From Brotonthovivens ammoniilytica (lineage in GTDB: Bacteria; Bacillota; Clostridia; Lachnospirales; Lachnospiraceae): 64,000 bases of DNA. The stretch's first letter is position 1; each line of letters starts with the position of its first letter. Below, piece after piece: positions 24,416-32,054 of this stretch. The position numbers and the translations under genes are program-made. Below the pieces are notes generated by a model. That model did not search any database. It was not told where the DNA came from and was given only the letters and a program-made list of their open reading frames with translations. The DNA is taken from contig NZ_JAOQJQ010000004.1 of assembly GCF_025566885.1 (NCBI RefSeq), forward strand, positions 248,001-312,000, written 5' to 3'.

Positions 24416-24451
24416 AGTATATATGGAAGGAACACTGCGCCGCAAATGTGC
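24416..24451 (-). promoter_or_regulatory. Promoter of the 54-aa gene with GCACAT next to the -35 box
   Basis: On the minus strand: GCACAT (24446-24451), -35 TTGCGG (24440-24445), 18-base spacer, -10 TATACT (24416-24421), then AAAGGAGG and the start codon. Confidence 0.6.
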
Positions 24452-24517
24452 GAGAGTTCATCCACTTGAAACACAGCAGCGGCAACTCAGAAGGACAAGA
24501 TAAACTGGATTCGGTTT

Positions 24518-24742
24518 GGTCAAATCCTGACAAATCAGGACATCCCCTTCAAAAGAAAAACCGTTCACAAAGGCCGTCATGGAATCGAAAAAATGACGGG
24601 GAAAATGCCCTCTAAAACACCCCGATTTCGGCTCGCAGTTGCCCCATTTTTTAATCATAACGGGGTCAAAAAGGGCCTGTTGCCCCATTATTAATCAAGA
24701 AAAACCGGGTCAGGCAAGGTCAAATCCTTCCAAAATCGGACA
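24518..24742. repeat. Two pairs of direct repeats near the ICE end
   Basis: Pair A: 24518-24542 and 24718-24742, 20 of 25 bases identical, starting GGTCAAATCCT and ending GGACA. Pair B: 24639-24668 and 24680-24712, each with TTGCCCCATT, TTAATCA and a final GGGTCA. Placement close to the element end fits integrase arm-binding sites or a ParB centromere; the sequence alone does not decide. Confidence 0.7.
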
Positions 24743-24767
24743 AAGGACAACAGACTTTTTGGAAAGG

Positions 24768-24805
24768 AAAAAGCCCGGAAAACCGCATGGTTCCGGGCTT
24801 TTTGA
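24768..24805 (-). terminator. Terminator downstream of rpsI
   Basis: A 12-bp stem AAAAGCCCGGAA/TTCCGGGCTTTT with a 10-base loop. Both strands end in T-runs, so it can stop the rpsI transcript and transcription coming from the ICE. Confidence 0.85.
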
Positions 24806-24833
24806 GCATTTTTGAATTGGTTTGTCGGGCCTG

Positions 24834-25226
24834 TTATCTCTTGGAGAACTGAGGCGCACGACGGGCAGCTTTGAGACCGTATTTCTTTCTCTCTTTCATA
24901 CGTGGATCTCTTGTTAAGTATCCTGCTTTTTTCAGAACCGGTCTGTAATCCGGATCAGCCTGTAATAAAGCTCTTGCGATACCATGACGAACAGCGCCTG
25001 CCTGGCCTGTATATCCGCCGCCCTTTACATTTACAATAACGTCAAATTTATCTGCTGTTTCTGTAGCTGCTAACGGCTGACGAACGATAACTTTTAAAGT
25101 CTCAAGTCCGAAATAATCATCAATGTCTCTTTTATTAACTGTAACTGCGCCTGTTCCTGGTACCAGGTAAACTCTGGCGATAGATTTTTTTCTTCTTCCT
25201 GTTCCGTAATATTTAGTAGTTGCCAT
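24834..25226 (-). CDS. rpsI: 30S ribosomal protein S9
   Basis: 130 residues, the usual bacterial length. Begins MATTKYYGTGRRKKSIARVY and ends in the basic RRAPQFSKR tail that reaches the ribosomal P site. It is 22 bases downstream of rplM and cotranscribed. Its 3' end is the border to the ICE; the reading frame is intact, as expected when an element integrates into the 3' end of a gene and restores it. Confidence 0.98.
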   Translation of the reverse strand: MATTKYYGTGRRKKSIARVYLVPGTGAVTVNKRDIDDYFGLETLKVIVRQPLAATETADKFDVIVNVKGGGYTGQAGAVRHGIARALLQADPDYRPVLKKAGYLTRDPRMKERKKYGLKAARRAPQFSKR

Positions 25227-25248
25227 GAACTTTTCCCTCCTACATCAA

Positions 25249-25677
25249 TTAAAATGTTAAAGCTTCAGGTTTCTGAGCTTCATGTTTGTGATCAGGTCCT
25301 GCATATACAAATAATTTTTTGTACATCTGTCTTCCTAAAGGTCCTTTTGGAAGCATGCCTTTAACAGCATATTCAACAACTCTTTCAGGATGTTTTGCTA
25401 ACATTTCTTTTAATGTAGTTTCTTTCATTCCGCCTACATAGTCAGAATGATGGTAGTAAATTTTCTGATCTAATTTCTTACCTGTTACTTTGATCTTTTC
25501 TGCGTTTACAACGATTACGAAATCACCGGTATCAATGTGAGGTGTAAAAATCGGTTTGTTTTTACCTCTTAATACTTTTGCGATTTCAGAAGATAAACGA
25601 CCTAATGTATATCCTGTAGCGTCAACTACATACCATTTTCTTTCAATTGTTGCCGGGCTGGCCATAAATGTATTCAT
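25249..25677 (-). CDS. rplM: 50S ribosomal protein L13
   Basis: 142 residues from the ATG at 25677 (AAGGAGG upstream). Contains ERKWYVVDATGYTLGRLSS, HIDTGDFVIVVNAEKI and MLPKGPLGRQMYKKLFVYAG, all diagnostic of L13. First gene of the rplM-rpsI operon, preceded by a 200-base leader and a near-perfect promoter. Confidence 0.98.
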   Translation of the reverse strand: MNTFMASPATIERKWYVVDATGYTLGRLSSEIAKVLRGKNKPIFTPHIDTGDFVIVVNAEKIKVTGKKLDQKIYYHHSDYVGGMKETTLKEMLAKHPERVVEYAVKGMLPKGPLGRQMYKKLFVYAGPDHKHEAQKPEALTF

Positions 25678-25900
25678 GATTTTCCTCCTTGAGATTTTCG
25701 ACAGTATTTCAATGTGAATGTCCGGACACACTGATTGCCTGTCAACTGTAAATAATTGAATAATGTGTCTGCATTATTCGAACGCGGTTTCAGATGAATT
25801 TGTGGAGAATCCTCTGTAAACACAGCGTTCCCGCAGAGCGGTCCCACCCGCCTGCATCTATAGGAAAATGTTATCAAAACATTTTTTCACCTTGTCAGAC
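25678..25900 (-). promoter_or_regulatory. rplM-rpsI leader (candidate L13 leader RNA)
   Basis: The roughly 220-base untranslated leader contains several inverted repeats, among them a perfect GAATAATG/CATTATTC stem with a six-base loop (25758-25779) and AAAATGTT/AACATTTT (25866-25888). Leaders of rplM operons in Firmicutes carry an autoregulatory L13-binding RNA; I infer that this is its counterpart but have not matched the consensus structure. Confidence 0.5.
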
Positions 25901-25906
25901 CCAGTT

Positions 25907-25935
25907 ATTATAGTATAAGAAAATGGCAGTGTCAA
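25907..25935 (-). promoter_or_regulatory. Consensus promoter of rplM-rpsI
   Basis: TTGACA (25930-25935) and TATAAT (25907-25912) separated by exactly 17 bases on the minus strand: a perfect sigma-A match, fitting a ribosomal protein operon. Confidence 0.9.
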
Positions 25936-25967
25936 CACTTTTTTATAATGGCCACTTGCGGCTGTTT

Positions 25968-26462
25968 TTAAGCTTCCGCCTCTGTTTTGGCTGTTTCCGG
26001 TGTCTGCTCAGTCCCGGCCTCAGCGTGTATCTCCTCTTCTTTCACTTCTCTGAAATCATCTTCCTGCACTTCTTCAGAAACAACTTCCGCTTCCGCAACA
26101 ATATCTTCTTCTTTTACTTTTGAGCCGCAGGCAGAGCAATACTGGCTTCCATTCTGCACATCGGCTCCGCAGGAATCACATTTCTGATATCCCTTTAAAA
26201 TTTTGATATCTTCTTTGTAATTTACAATTCTTTTCAGATTTTCCTGTACATTATGAACCGCCTCTTTAAATGCTTCATCCGGATGATCTCCGTAACGGTC
26301 CATGTACATCTTACCAATGGTCTGGTAAAGATTCTCGTTCTTTCTCTGGAGATCCGCAATCTTAACGGATAATTTCGTGATTTCCGTAAGATCTTTTGTT
26401 TTGTTTAACACACCCTGGCCTTTCTCTGCTATTACTTTGCCTAAATCATCAAAAAATGCCAT
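25968..26462 (-). CDS. Zinc-ribbon protein with acidic tail
   Basis: 164 residues. The N-terminal 90 residues are helical, with a coiled-coil stretch (ITKLSVKIADLQRKNENLYQ). A zinc ribbon follows: CDSC about 12 residues before CSAC (residues about 93-111). The last 50 residues are very rich in Glu (EEVQEDDF, KEEEIHAEAG). No membrane segment, so probably cytoplasmic. Proteins of this build are widespread in Lachnospiraceae; a specific role is not known to me. It lies between truA and rplM with its own spacing on both sides. Confidence 0.75.
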   Translation of the reverse strand: MAFFDDLGKVIAEKGQGVLNKTKDLTEITKLSVKIADLQRKNENLYQTIGKMYMDRYGDHPDEAFKEAVHNVQENLKRIVNYKEDIKILKGYQKCDSCGADVQNGSQYCSACGSKVKEEDIVAEAEVVSEEVQEDDFREVKEEEIHAEAGTEQTPETAKTEAEA

Positions 26463-26498
26463 CTGAATACCCTCCGTTTTTATCTTATTATAGTATAT

Positions 26499-27236
26499 TT
26501 ATAAAAATTCTATTCCTATCATTGTAAGTCCATGAGCAGGAGCTGTCGGTCCTGCGGCATGTCTGTCACATGCTTTTAATATTTCAGACATCTGCCAAGG
26601 TTCTAAATCTCCCGTTCCTGCCTGTATCAGGGTCCCTGCCAGAATCCGAACCATATTATACAAAAATCCACTGCCCGTTACTCGTATAGAAATAATATCT
26701 CCCTGCTTTTTCACATTTAGAGAATAAATCGTCCTTACGGTATCCTCCACTGCCGTATTCACAGAACAGAAACTTTTAAAATCATGGGTTCCGCAAAGCA
26801 GTTCTGCTGCCTCCTGCATCTTCTCAATATCCAGAGGCCGGTAAAAAAAATATGTATCCCGGCGATTGACAGGCTGCGGAAATCTGCGGTTTAAAATTTT
26901 ATATTCATACGTTTTTCTGCTTTCGCAGTGCCGCGGATGAAAATCCAAATCCACCTCACAGGAGTCCTGTACTGCAATATCTTCCGGCAGAAACCGGTTC
27001 AGCGCATAAGAAATCTTGTGGGGAGGTATCCTTGTTTCCGTATCAAAAACAGCCACATTTCCAAGGGAATGTACTCCTGAATCCGTACGGCTGGCACCTG
27101 TTACTTTAATATTTTCTTTCAGAAGTCCACTGAGGGTACGGTTTAACACGCCTTCAATAGTTTCCCCGTTGGGCTGAATCTGCCAGCCACAGTAATTTGT
27201 GCCGTCATAAGCCACAACCAGCTTTATTCTTTTCAT
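26499..27236 (-). CDS. truA: tRNA pseudouridine synthase A
   Basis: 245 residues. Converts uridines 38-40 of tRNA anticodon arms to pseudouridine. The catalytic aspartate lies in GASRTDSGVHSLGNVAVF (near residue 54), and the start has the typical KLVVAYDGTNYCGWQIQPN. The ATG at 27236 overlaps the ecfT stop by four bases, so it is coupled to the ECF genes; GAGGG precedes it. The ecf-truA-rplM-rpsI order is conserved in Firmicutes. Confidence 0.96.
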   Translation of the reverse strand: MKRIKLVVAYDGTNYCGWQIQPNGETIEGVLNRTLSGLLKENIKVTGASRTDSGVHSLGNVAVFDTETRIPPHKISYALNRFLPEDIAVQDSCEVDLDFHPRHCESRKTYEYKILNRRFPQPVNRRDTYFFYRPLDIEKMQEAAELLCGTHDFKSFCSVNTAVEDTVRTIYSLNVKKQGDIISIRVTGSGFLYNMVRILAGTLIQAGTGDLEPWQMSEILKACDRHAAGPTAPAHGLTMIGIEFL

Positions 27237-28033
27237 AAAAGAACCCTCAATACAATCATAACACATAAATAAATCCACGCAACAGCATACGCCCAATAAT
27301 CCCGGCCCTCATAATGCAGCGGTTTCATTTTTGTCCGGCCCTCACCGCCATGGTAACACCTAGCTTCCATTGCCAGCGCCAGATCTTCCGCTCTTCGGAA
27401 AGAGGACACAAACAAAGGAACCAGCAGAGGAATCAGAGCTTTTGCTTTTTTTAGCAGTCCCCCGGAGTCAAAATCCGCTCCTCTGGCGGTCTGCGCTTTT
27501 TTTATTCTATCTGCTTCATCTCCCAGCAATGGAATAAAACGCAGTGCAATAGACATCATCATTGCAATCTCATGTACAGGCACGCCAATTTTCTGCAGTG
27601 GACGCAGACCTGTCTCCATACCGTCTGTAAGCTTGTTGGGCGTGGTAGTCAGCGTCATCACAGAAGTGCCAAGGACCAGATAGATCAGGCGGATACTGAA
27701 AAATACCGCATTATATACTCCCTGATCCGCAATTTTTATAAAATACCATCGGAAAAGTATATCCCCCGGCGTAAAAAACAAGTTAAAAAATGCTGTAATA
27801 CCCACTAATACCCAGATTAATTTCAATCCTTTCAGCATTAGTTTTCCCGGGATCCCGGCGATAGCTGTAACAGCAATCAAAAATACAGTTGCCAGAAGAA
27901 AACCCGTAAGACTTTGCAGCACAAACAGCGAGACAATGTATATAATTGTAGACACCAGTTTAACCCTGGGGTCCAGTTTGTGTATCAGGGAGTTCCCCGG
28001 ATAATACTGGCCTAATGTAATATCTTTTAACAT
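27233..28033 (-). CDS. ecfT: ECF transporter transmembrane protein EcfT
   Basis: 266 residues with about five hydrophobic segments. It couples two ATPases to interchangeable vitamin-binding S components in the membrane. The coupling-helix motifs ARG (TARGADFDSGG, near 198) and a second EARCYHGG (near 229) are present. It overlaps ecfA2 by seven bases and truA by four. No S component gene is in the window, as usual for group II ECF modules. Confidence 0.95.
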   Translation of the reverse strand: MLKDITLGQYYPGNSLIHKLDPRVKLVSTIIYIVSLFVLQSLTGFLLATVFLIAVTAIAGIPGKLMLKGLKLIWVLVGITAFFNLFFTPGDILFRWYFIKIADQGVYNAVFFSIRLIYLVLGTSVMTLTTTPNKLTDGMETGLRPLQKIGVPVHEIAMMMSIALRFIPLLGDEADRIKKAQTARGADFDSGGLLKKAKALIPLLVPLFVSSFRRAEDLALAMEARCYHGGEGRTKMKPLHYEGRDYWAYAVAWIYLCVMIVLRVLL

Positions 28034-28869
28034 AATTTCAAAATTTCTTCCTTTGCCTCTTCTATTGTAATTGCGTCTGCAGATACTTTGATTCCCCGCT
28101 CCCGCAGTTCATGCAGCAGATAAGTTACCTCAGGCGCCGCAAGTCCGGCCCTCTCCAGCTCTTTATAGTGTGAAAATACTTCCCTGGCTGTCCCGTCCAG
28201 CAAAATCCTGCCATGATCAAGTACAATGATTCTGTCCGCATAATCAGCCACATCCTCCATACTGTGAGAAACCAAAATCACAGTAATCTTTTTTTCCCGA
28301 TGTAAAAATTGAATCTGGGAAAATAATTCATCACGGCCTCTAGGGTCCAGTCCCGCTGTAGGCTCATCTAAAATCAAAATTTCAGGTTCCATGGCAAGAA
28401 CACCCGCAATGGCAGCTCTCCTTTTCTGGCCCCCTGACAATTCAAAAGGTGACATTTCCCAGTACTTTTGTGCAAGCCCTACCGTTTTCAGCGCCTCCTG
28501 GGCTTTTTTCACAGCCTCTTCTTCCGTCAGTCCCTGATTCTTTGGTCCAAAGGATACATCACGAATGACTGTTGTCTCAAAAAGCTGATACTCCGGATAC
28601 TGAAAGACCAGTCCTACTTTTCCTCTCAACTGCTTTAAGCTAAAACCCGGTTGATGAATATCCTGATTATGAAACAAAATCTTTCCGGCATCTGGTTTTA
28701 AAAGCCCGTTCAGCAGCTGAATTAAGGTAGACTTTCCGGAACCGGTATGACCGATTATTCCAATAAATTCTCCGTCATTTATTTTAAAACTGATATCATC
28801 CAGAGCCTTTTGTTCATAACTTGTCCCACCGCCATAAATATAAGTTACATTTTGTATTTCCATTGACAT
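28027..28869 (-). CDS. ecfA2: ECF transporter ATP-binding protein EcfA2
   Basis: 280 residues. Walker A GHTGSGKST (near 41), Q-loop, signature LSGGQKRRAAIAG, Walker B ILILDEPTAGLDP and H-loop LVSHSMED. It pairs with EcfA1 to power vitamin uptake through EcfT. Starts with ATGTCAATG, so either of two adjacent Met codons may be used; it overlaps ecfA1 by 25 bases. The C-terminal extension typical of ECF ATPases is present. Confidence 0.95.
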   Translation of the reverse strand: MSMEIQNVTYIYGGGTSYEQKALDDISFKINDGEFIGIIGHTGSGKSTLIQLLNGLLKPDAGKILFHNQDIHQPGFSLKQLRGKVGLVFQYPEYQLFETTVIRDVSFGPKNQGLTEEEAVKKAQEALKTVGLAQKYWEMSPFELSGGQKRRAAIAGVLAMEPEILILDEPTAGLDPRGRDELFSQIQFLHREKKITVILVSHSMEDVADYADRIIVLDHGRILLDGTAREVFSHYKELERAGLAAPEVTYLLHELRERGIKVSADAITIEEAKEEILKLC

Positions 28870-29705
28870 ATTGCTTCCACCAATTCTTCTCTCGTTAAGA
28901 CATCTGCCGGCACCGGCACTCCTGCCTGATGCAGTTCATAAGCAAGCTGTGTAATCTGAGGCACCGAAAGCCCAAGACTCTTTATTTTCTCTATCTGTCC
29001 AAAAACTTCTCTGGGAGCTCCCGTCAGTGCAATCTCGCCGTCATTCATCACATACATATGATCAGCGAAAACCACCTCTTCCATATAATGAGTAATCAGG
29101 ATTACCGTTACACCTTTTTTCCGGTTCAGCTCTAAAACGGTCTGAAGAACCTCCCTTCTCCCGTGGGGATCCAGCATAGCCGTGGATTCATCCAGAATAA
29201 TACACTTTGGTTCCATAGCTACAATACCGGCGATGGCAATCCGCTGCTTTTGTCCCCCCGACAGCCGGCCGGGCGGCTGATAGCGGTATGCCGTCATCCC
29301 CACCGCTTCCAGACTGGCGGCTACTCTCTCCCAGATTTCCTCTGTAGGAATGCCTATATTTTCCGGTCCAAATGCCACATCTTCTTCCACAACACCTGCT
29401 ACCATCTGATTATCCGGATTCTGAAAAACCATACCAGCGGCCTTTCGGATATCCAGCGTATTATTTTCATCCCCTGCATCCATACCATCCACCCAGAGTG
29501 TTCCTCCGGTTGGAGTTAACAAAACATTTAGATGCTTGGCCAGTGTAGATTTTCCTGAGCCGTTGTGGCCCAGTATGGCCACAAACTCTCCCTCCTTAAT
29601 ATCCAGGTCTACATCTTTTACAGCTTCTATTACTTCTTTAATTTCACCCTGTTCATCCCGCCGGGCAAATTCATGCTTCAATTTTCTAGCTTTCACAAAG
29701 GACAT
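28845..29705 (-). CDS. ecfA1: ECF transporter ATP-binding protein EcfA1
   Basis: 286 residues from the ATG at 29705 (AGAAGGAAA upstream; an in-frame ATG at 29744 lacks a ribosome-binding site). Walker A GHNGSGKST, signature LSGGQKQRIAIAG, Walker B CIILDESTAMLDP (Ser replaces the usual Pro after Glu, a known EcfA1 variant) and H-loop LITHYMEE. First gene of the ecfA1-ecfA2-ecfT-truA transcription unit. Confidence 0.94.
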   Translation of the reverse strand: MSFVKARKLKHEFARRDEQGEIKEVIEAVKDVDLDIKEGEFVAILGHNGSGKSTLAKHLNVLLTPTGGTLWVDGMDAGDENNTLDIRKAAGMVFQNPDNQMVAGVVEEDVAFGPENIGIPTEEIWERVAASLEAVGMTAYRYQPPGRLSGGQKQRIAIAGIVAMEPKCIILDESTAMLDPHGRREVLQTVLELNRKKGVTVILITHYMEEVVFADHMYVMNDGEIALTGAPREVFGQIEKIKSLGLSVPQITQLAYELHQAGVPVPADVLTREELVEAICQWKYKM

Positions 29706-29804
29706 AGTTTTTGTTTCCTTCTTATCTCTTTTATGAATAATCAATCCATAAGTCTCTCGATTCTGCTGCCTGTACGGCTCAGAACTTTATTACAGCGCAT
29801 TTGA

Positions 29805-30311
29805 TTATTCAATATAATCATCAAATTTTGTAAGACTTCCCTCCAGCTTCATATGAGAAAACGCATTCTGGCGAAGCGCCTCATACAATACAATCGCCAC
29901 GGAATTTGCCAGATTCAAAGAGCGGCTCTCTCCCGCCATGGGAATCCGAATGCAGTCTGCCCGGTGATGAGCCAGTATTTCTTCTGGAATACCCCCGCTC
30001 TCTTTTCCAAACATAATATAACAATCCGGCTCATAAGAAACATCTGTATACACATTTTTTCCTTTTGTAGTGGCCATATAAATTTTTGCTCCCGGATTTT
30101 TATCCAGAAAATCCTGATAATTAATATATCTTACTACATCAAGTTCCTTCCAGTAATCCATTCCGGCCCGTTGAATGGCCTTTTCATTCAGCTTAAATCC
30201 CAGGGGTTCTATTAAATGCAGGCGAGAATCTGTGGCTGCACAGGTTCTCCCGATATTTCCGGTATTTGACGGTATTTCCGGCTCAAATAAAACAATATTC
30301 AATTTTGCCAT
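29805..30311 (-). CDS. trmL: tRNA (cytidine(34)-2'-O)-methyltransferase
   Basis: 168 residues, a minimal SPOUT methyltransferase that 2'-O-methylates the wobble base of tRNA-Leu. Motifs: PEIPSNTGNIGRTCAATDSR at the start, IMFGKESGGIPEE in the middle and PMAGESRSLNLANSVAIVLY forming the knot. It sits 16 bases after the aminotransferase gene (30328) and likely shares its transcript. Confidence 0.93.
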   Translation of the reverse strand: MAKLNIVLFEPEIPSNTGNIGRTCAATDSRLHLIEPLGFKLNEKAIQRAGMDYWKELDVVRYINYQDFLDKNPGAKIYMATTKGKNVYTDVSYEPDCYIMFGKESGGIPEEILAHHRADCIRIPMAGESRSLNLANSVAIVLYEALRQNAFSHMKLEGSLTKFDDYIE

Positions 30312-30327
30312 TTCATTTATTGCCTTT

Positions 30328-31503
30328 CTATAATTTCTGTTCTGCCCGGAGTTTTTCTACGAACCGCTCCAGCCGCCCCACTGCCAGTTTTAAGTTTTCC
30401 AGAGAATATGCATAGGATATTCTAAGAAAGCCTTCTCCGCAGGCTCCAAACGCCGTTCCTGGCACCACTGCCACCTTTTCTTCTTCTAAAAGCTTTGTGG
30501 CAAACTCTTCAGAAGTCATACCAAACTCCTTAATACATGGGAAAACATAAAAGGCACCGTAGGGCTCAAAACATTTCAGTCCCATTTCTTTAAACCGATG
30601 CAGAAGATAACGTCTTCTTCCATTATATTCTTCCCGCATACCGGCTACACTTTCATCACCGTTTTTCATAGCTTCCACAGCCGCATACTGACTGGCAGTA
30701 GGCGCACACATAATAGCAAACTGATGAATCTTTAACATCTCCCGGATAATTACTTCCGGTCCGCAGGCATAGCCAAGACGCCATCCTGTCATGGCGTGAG
30801 ACTTGGAAAATCCATTAATATAGACGGTCCGCTCCCTCATCCCCGGAAGAGATGCTATAGATATATGCCGGTCCAGATAAGTCAGCTCTGAATAGATTTC
30901 ATCTGTCAGCACAAAAAGATCATGCTCCAGAATAATATCTGCAATATCCTCCAGATCTTTTTTCTCCATAATGGCACCGGTGGGATTATTGGGAAAGGGA
31001 AGTATCAGAATTTTAGTTTTGGGTGTAATGGCCCCAAGCAGCTCTTGGCGGGTCAGTCGAAATTCATTTTCTTCCTTTAATTCTATCACCACAGGCACAC
31101 CGCCGGCCAGACGGGTACATGGCAGATAAGAAACATAGCTTGGCTGTGGAATCAACACCTCGTCCTCCGGGTCAAGCATCGCCCGCAGCGCAATATCAAT
31201 TGCCTCGCTTCCGCCTACGGTCACAAGGGTTTCATGAGCATAATCATAGGAAAGTCCATACCGGCGCTTTAAAAATTTCGTTATCTCAATTTTTAATTCC
31301 TTTAATCCCGCATTAGATGTATAAAAGGTTCTCCCCCGTTCCAGCGAATAAATTCCCTCATCTCTGATATTCCACGGTGTATCAAAATCGGGCTCCCCAA
31401 CACCAAGGGAAATGGCATCCTTCATCTCACTTACAATGTCAAAAAACTTCCGGATACCTGAGGGTTCAATTTCAGTAATTACTTTTGATAAAGGATTTCT
31501 CAT
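30328..31503 (-). CDS. PLP-dependent aminotransferase (class I/II)
   Basis: 391 residues, fold type I. The PLP lysine is in NGFSKSHAMTGWRLGY (near 237); further features are GVGEPDFDTP, PNNPTG and LTDEIYSEL. The closest known group includes aspartate/aromatic and MalY/PatA-like enzymes; the exact substrate cannot be read from sequence. It overlaps the Lrp-type regulator by four bases (ATGA), suggesting that the regulator controls it. Confidence 0.9.
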   Translation of the reverse strand: MRNPLSKVITEIEPSGIRKFFDIVSEMKDAISLGVGEPDFDTPWNIRDEGIYSLERGRTFYTSNAGLKELKIEITKFLKRRYGLSYDYAHETLVTVGGSEAIDIALRAMLDPEDEVLIPQPSYVSYLPCTRLAGGVPVVIELKEENEFRLTRQELLGAITPKTKILILPFPNNPTGAIMEKKDLEDIADIILEHDLFVLTDEIYSELTYLDRHISIASLPGMRERTVYINGFSKSHAMTGWRLGYACGPEVIIREMLKIHQFAIMCAPTASQYAAVEAMKNGDESVAGMREEYNGRRRYLLHRFKEMGLKCFEPYGAFYVFPCIKEFGMTSEEFATKLLEEEKVAVVPGTAFGACGEGFLRISYAYSLENLKLAVGRLERFVEKLRAEQKL

Positions 31504-31982
31504 GGGCTCATCAACATCCTTTCATCTTTTGCCTTCTCAGTCATTACAGTACCGTGGTCCTTATACTTCTTTAAAATAAAATTCGTTTTTGTACTGAGAA
31601 CGGAATCCAGGGTAGAGAGTTTATCCGACACAAACTGCGCTGCATCCCGGAGAGATTTCCCCTCCAGAGTAACCAAAAGATCATAGCTGCCAGAAATAAG
31701 ATATACCGCATTTACTTCTGAATAATTATAAATACGCTCCGCAATTTTATCAAATCCCTGTCCTCTCTGAGGGGCAACACTTACCTCAATGAGGGCAGAG
31801 ACTTTTTCTATAGAGGTTTTGTCCCAGTTAATCAATGTGTGGTAACCGCAGATCACATGCTCCGCCTCCATAGCTTCCAGTTCATTCATAACCGCAGCCT
31901 CATCTTCCCCTAAAATAACTGCCAATTCTGCCAGATCAATCCTGCTGTTTTTTTCAATAAATGTCAATATTTTTTCTCTCAT
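31500..31982 (-). CDS. Lrp/AsnC-family transcriptional regulator
   Basis: 160 residues. N-terminal HTH (residues about 1-50, SRIDLAELAVILGEDEAAVM) and a C-terminal RAM/effector-binding domain with NAVYLISGSYDLLVTLEG. Such regulators sense amino acids as dimers or octamers. Coupled to the aminotransferase downstream; autoregulation and control of that gene are likely. Confidence 0.9.
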   Translation of the reverse strand: MREKILTFIEKNSRIDLAELAVILGEDEAAVMNELEAMEAEHVICGYHTLINWDKTSIEKVSALIEVSVAPQRGQGFDKIAERIYNYSEVNAVYLISGSYDLLVTLEGKSLRDAAQFVSDKLSTLDSVLSTKTNFILKKYKDHGTVMTEKAKDERMLMSP

Positions 31983-32054
31983 TACAATTCCTCCCTTTCA
32001 TCTTTTCTATATTCTCTCAGGAGATGGAATATTTTTACATGCCGTCAGCCCCGG

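Larger units (their letters stand above)
1..24833. mobile_element. Right part of an integrative and conjugative element abutting rpsI
   Basis: The stretch carries conjugation and maintenance genes in one orientation: a MobC-type relaxosome protein, DpnD/PcfM-like, DUF3991/Toprim, DUF3848, TnpV, a giant methylase-helicase, ParA/ParB and a sortase-anchored adhesin. This set is typical of Tn1549-like ICEs of gut Clostridia. The DNA is visibly richer in G+C than the A/T-rich chromosome that starts at rpsI. No integrase, relaxase, VirD4 or VirB4 gene is seen, so the left part lies outside the window. The right limit is placed at the rpsI stop codon, because element-type sequence runs up to it; the exact junction needs the empty site. 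No antibiotic-resistance cargo is visible in this part. Confidence 0.88.
24392..24833. other. Non-coding right end of the ICE
   Basis: No credible gene in 442 bases. It holds the promoter of the 54-aa gene (24416-24451), a hairpin CCGTCAT/ATGACGG (24574-24599), two families of direct repeats (24518-24742), and a strong terminator (24768-24805) shared with rpsI. The composition becomes A/T-rich only past the rpsI stop. Confidence 0.7.

Noticed and set aside
24458..24688. 76-codon leftward open frame in the ICE end
   Set aside because: Overlaps direct repeats and a hairpin, no good ribosome-binding site, composition unlike protein.
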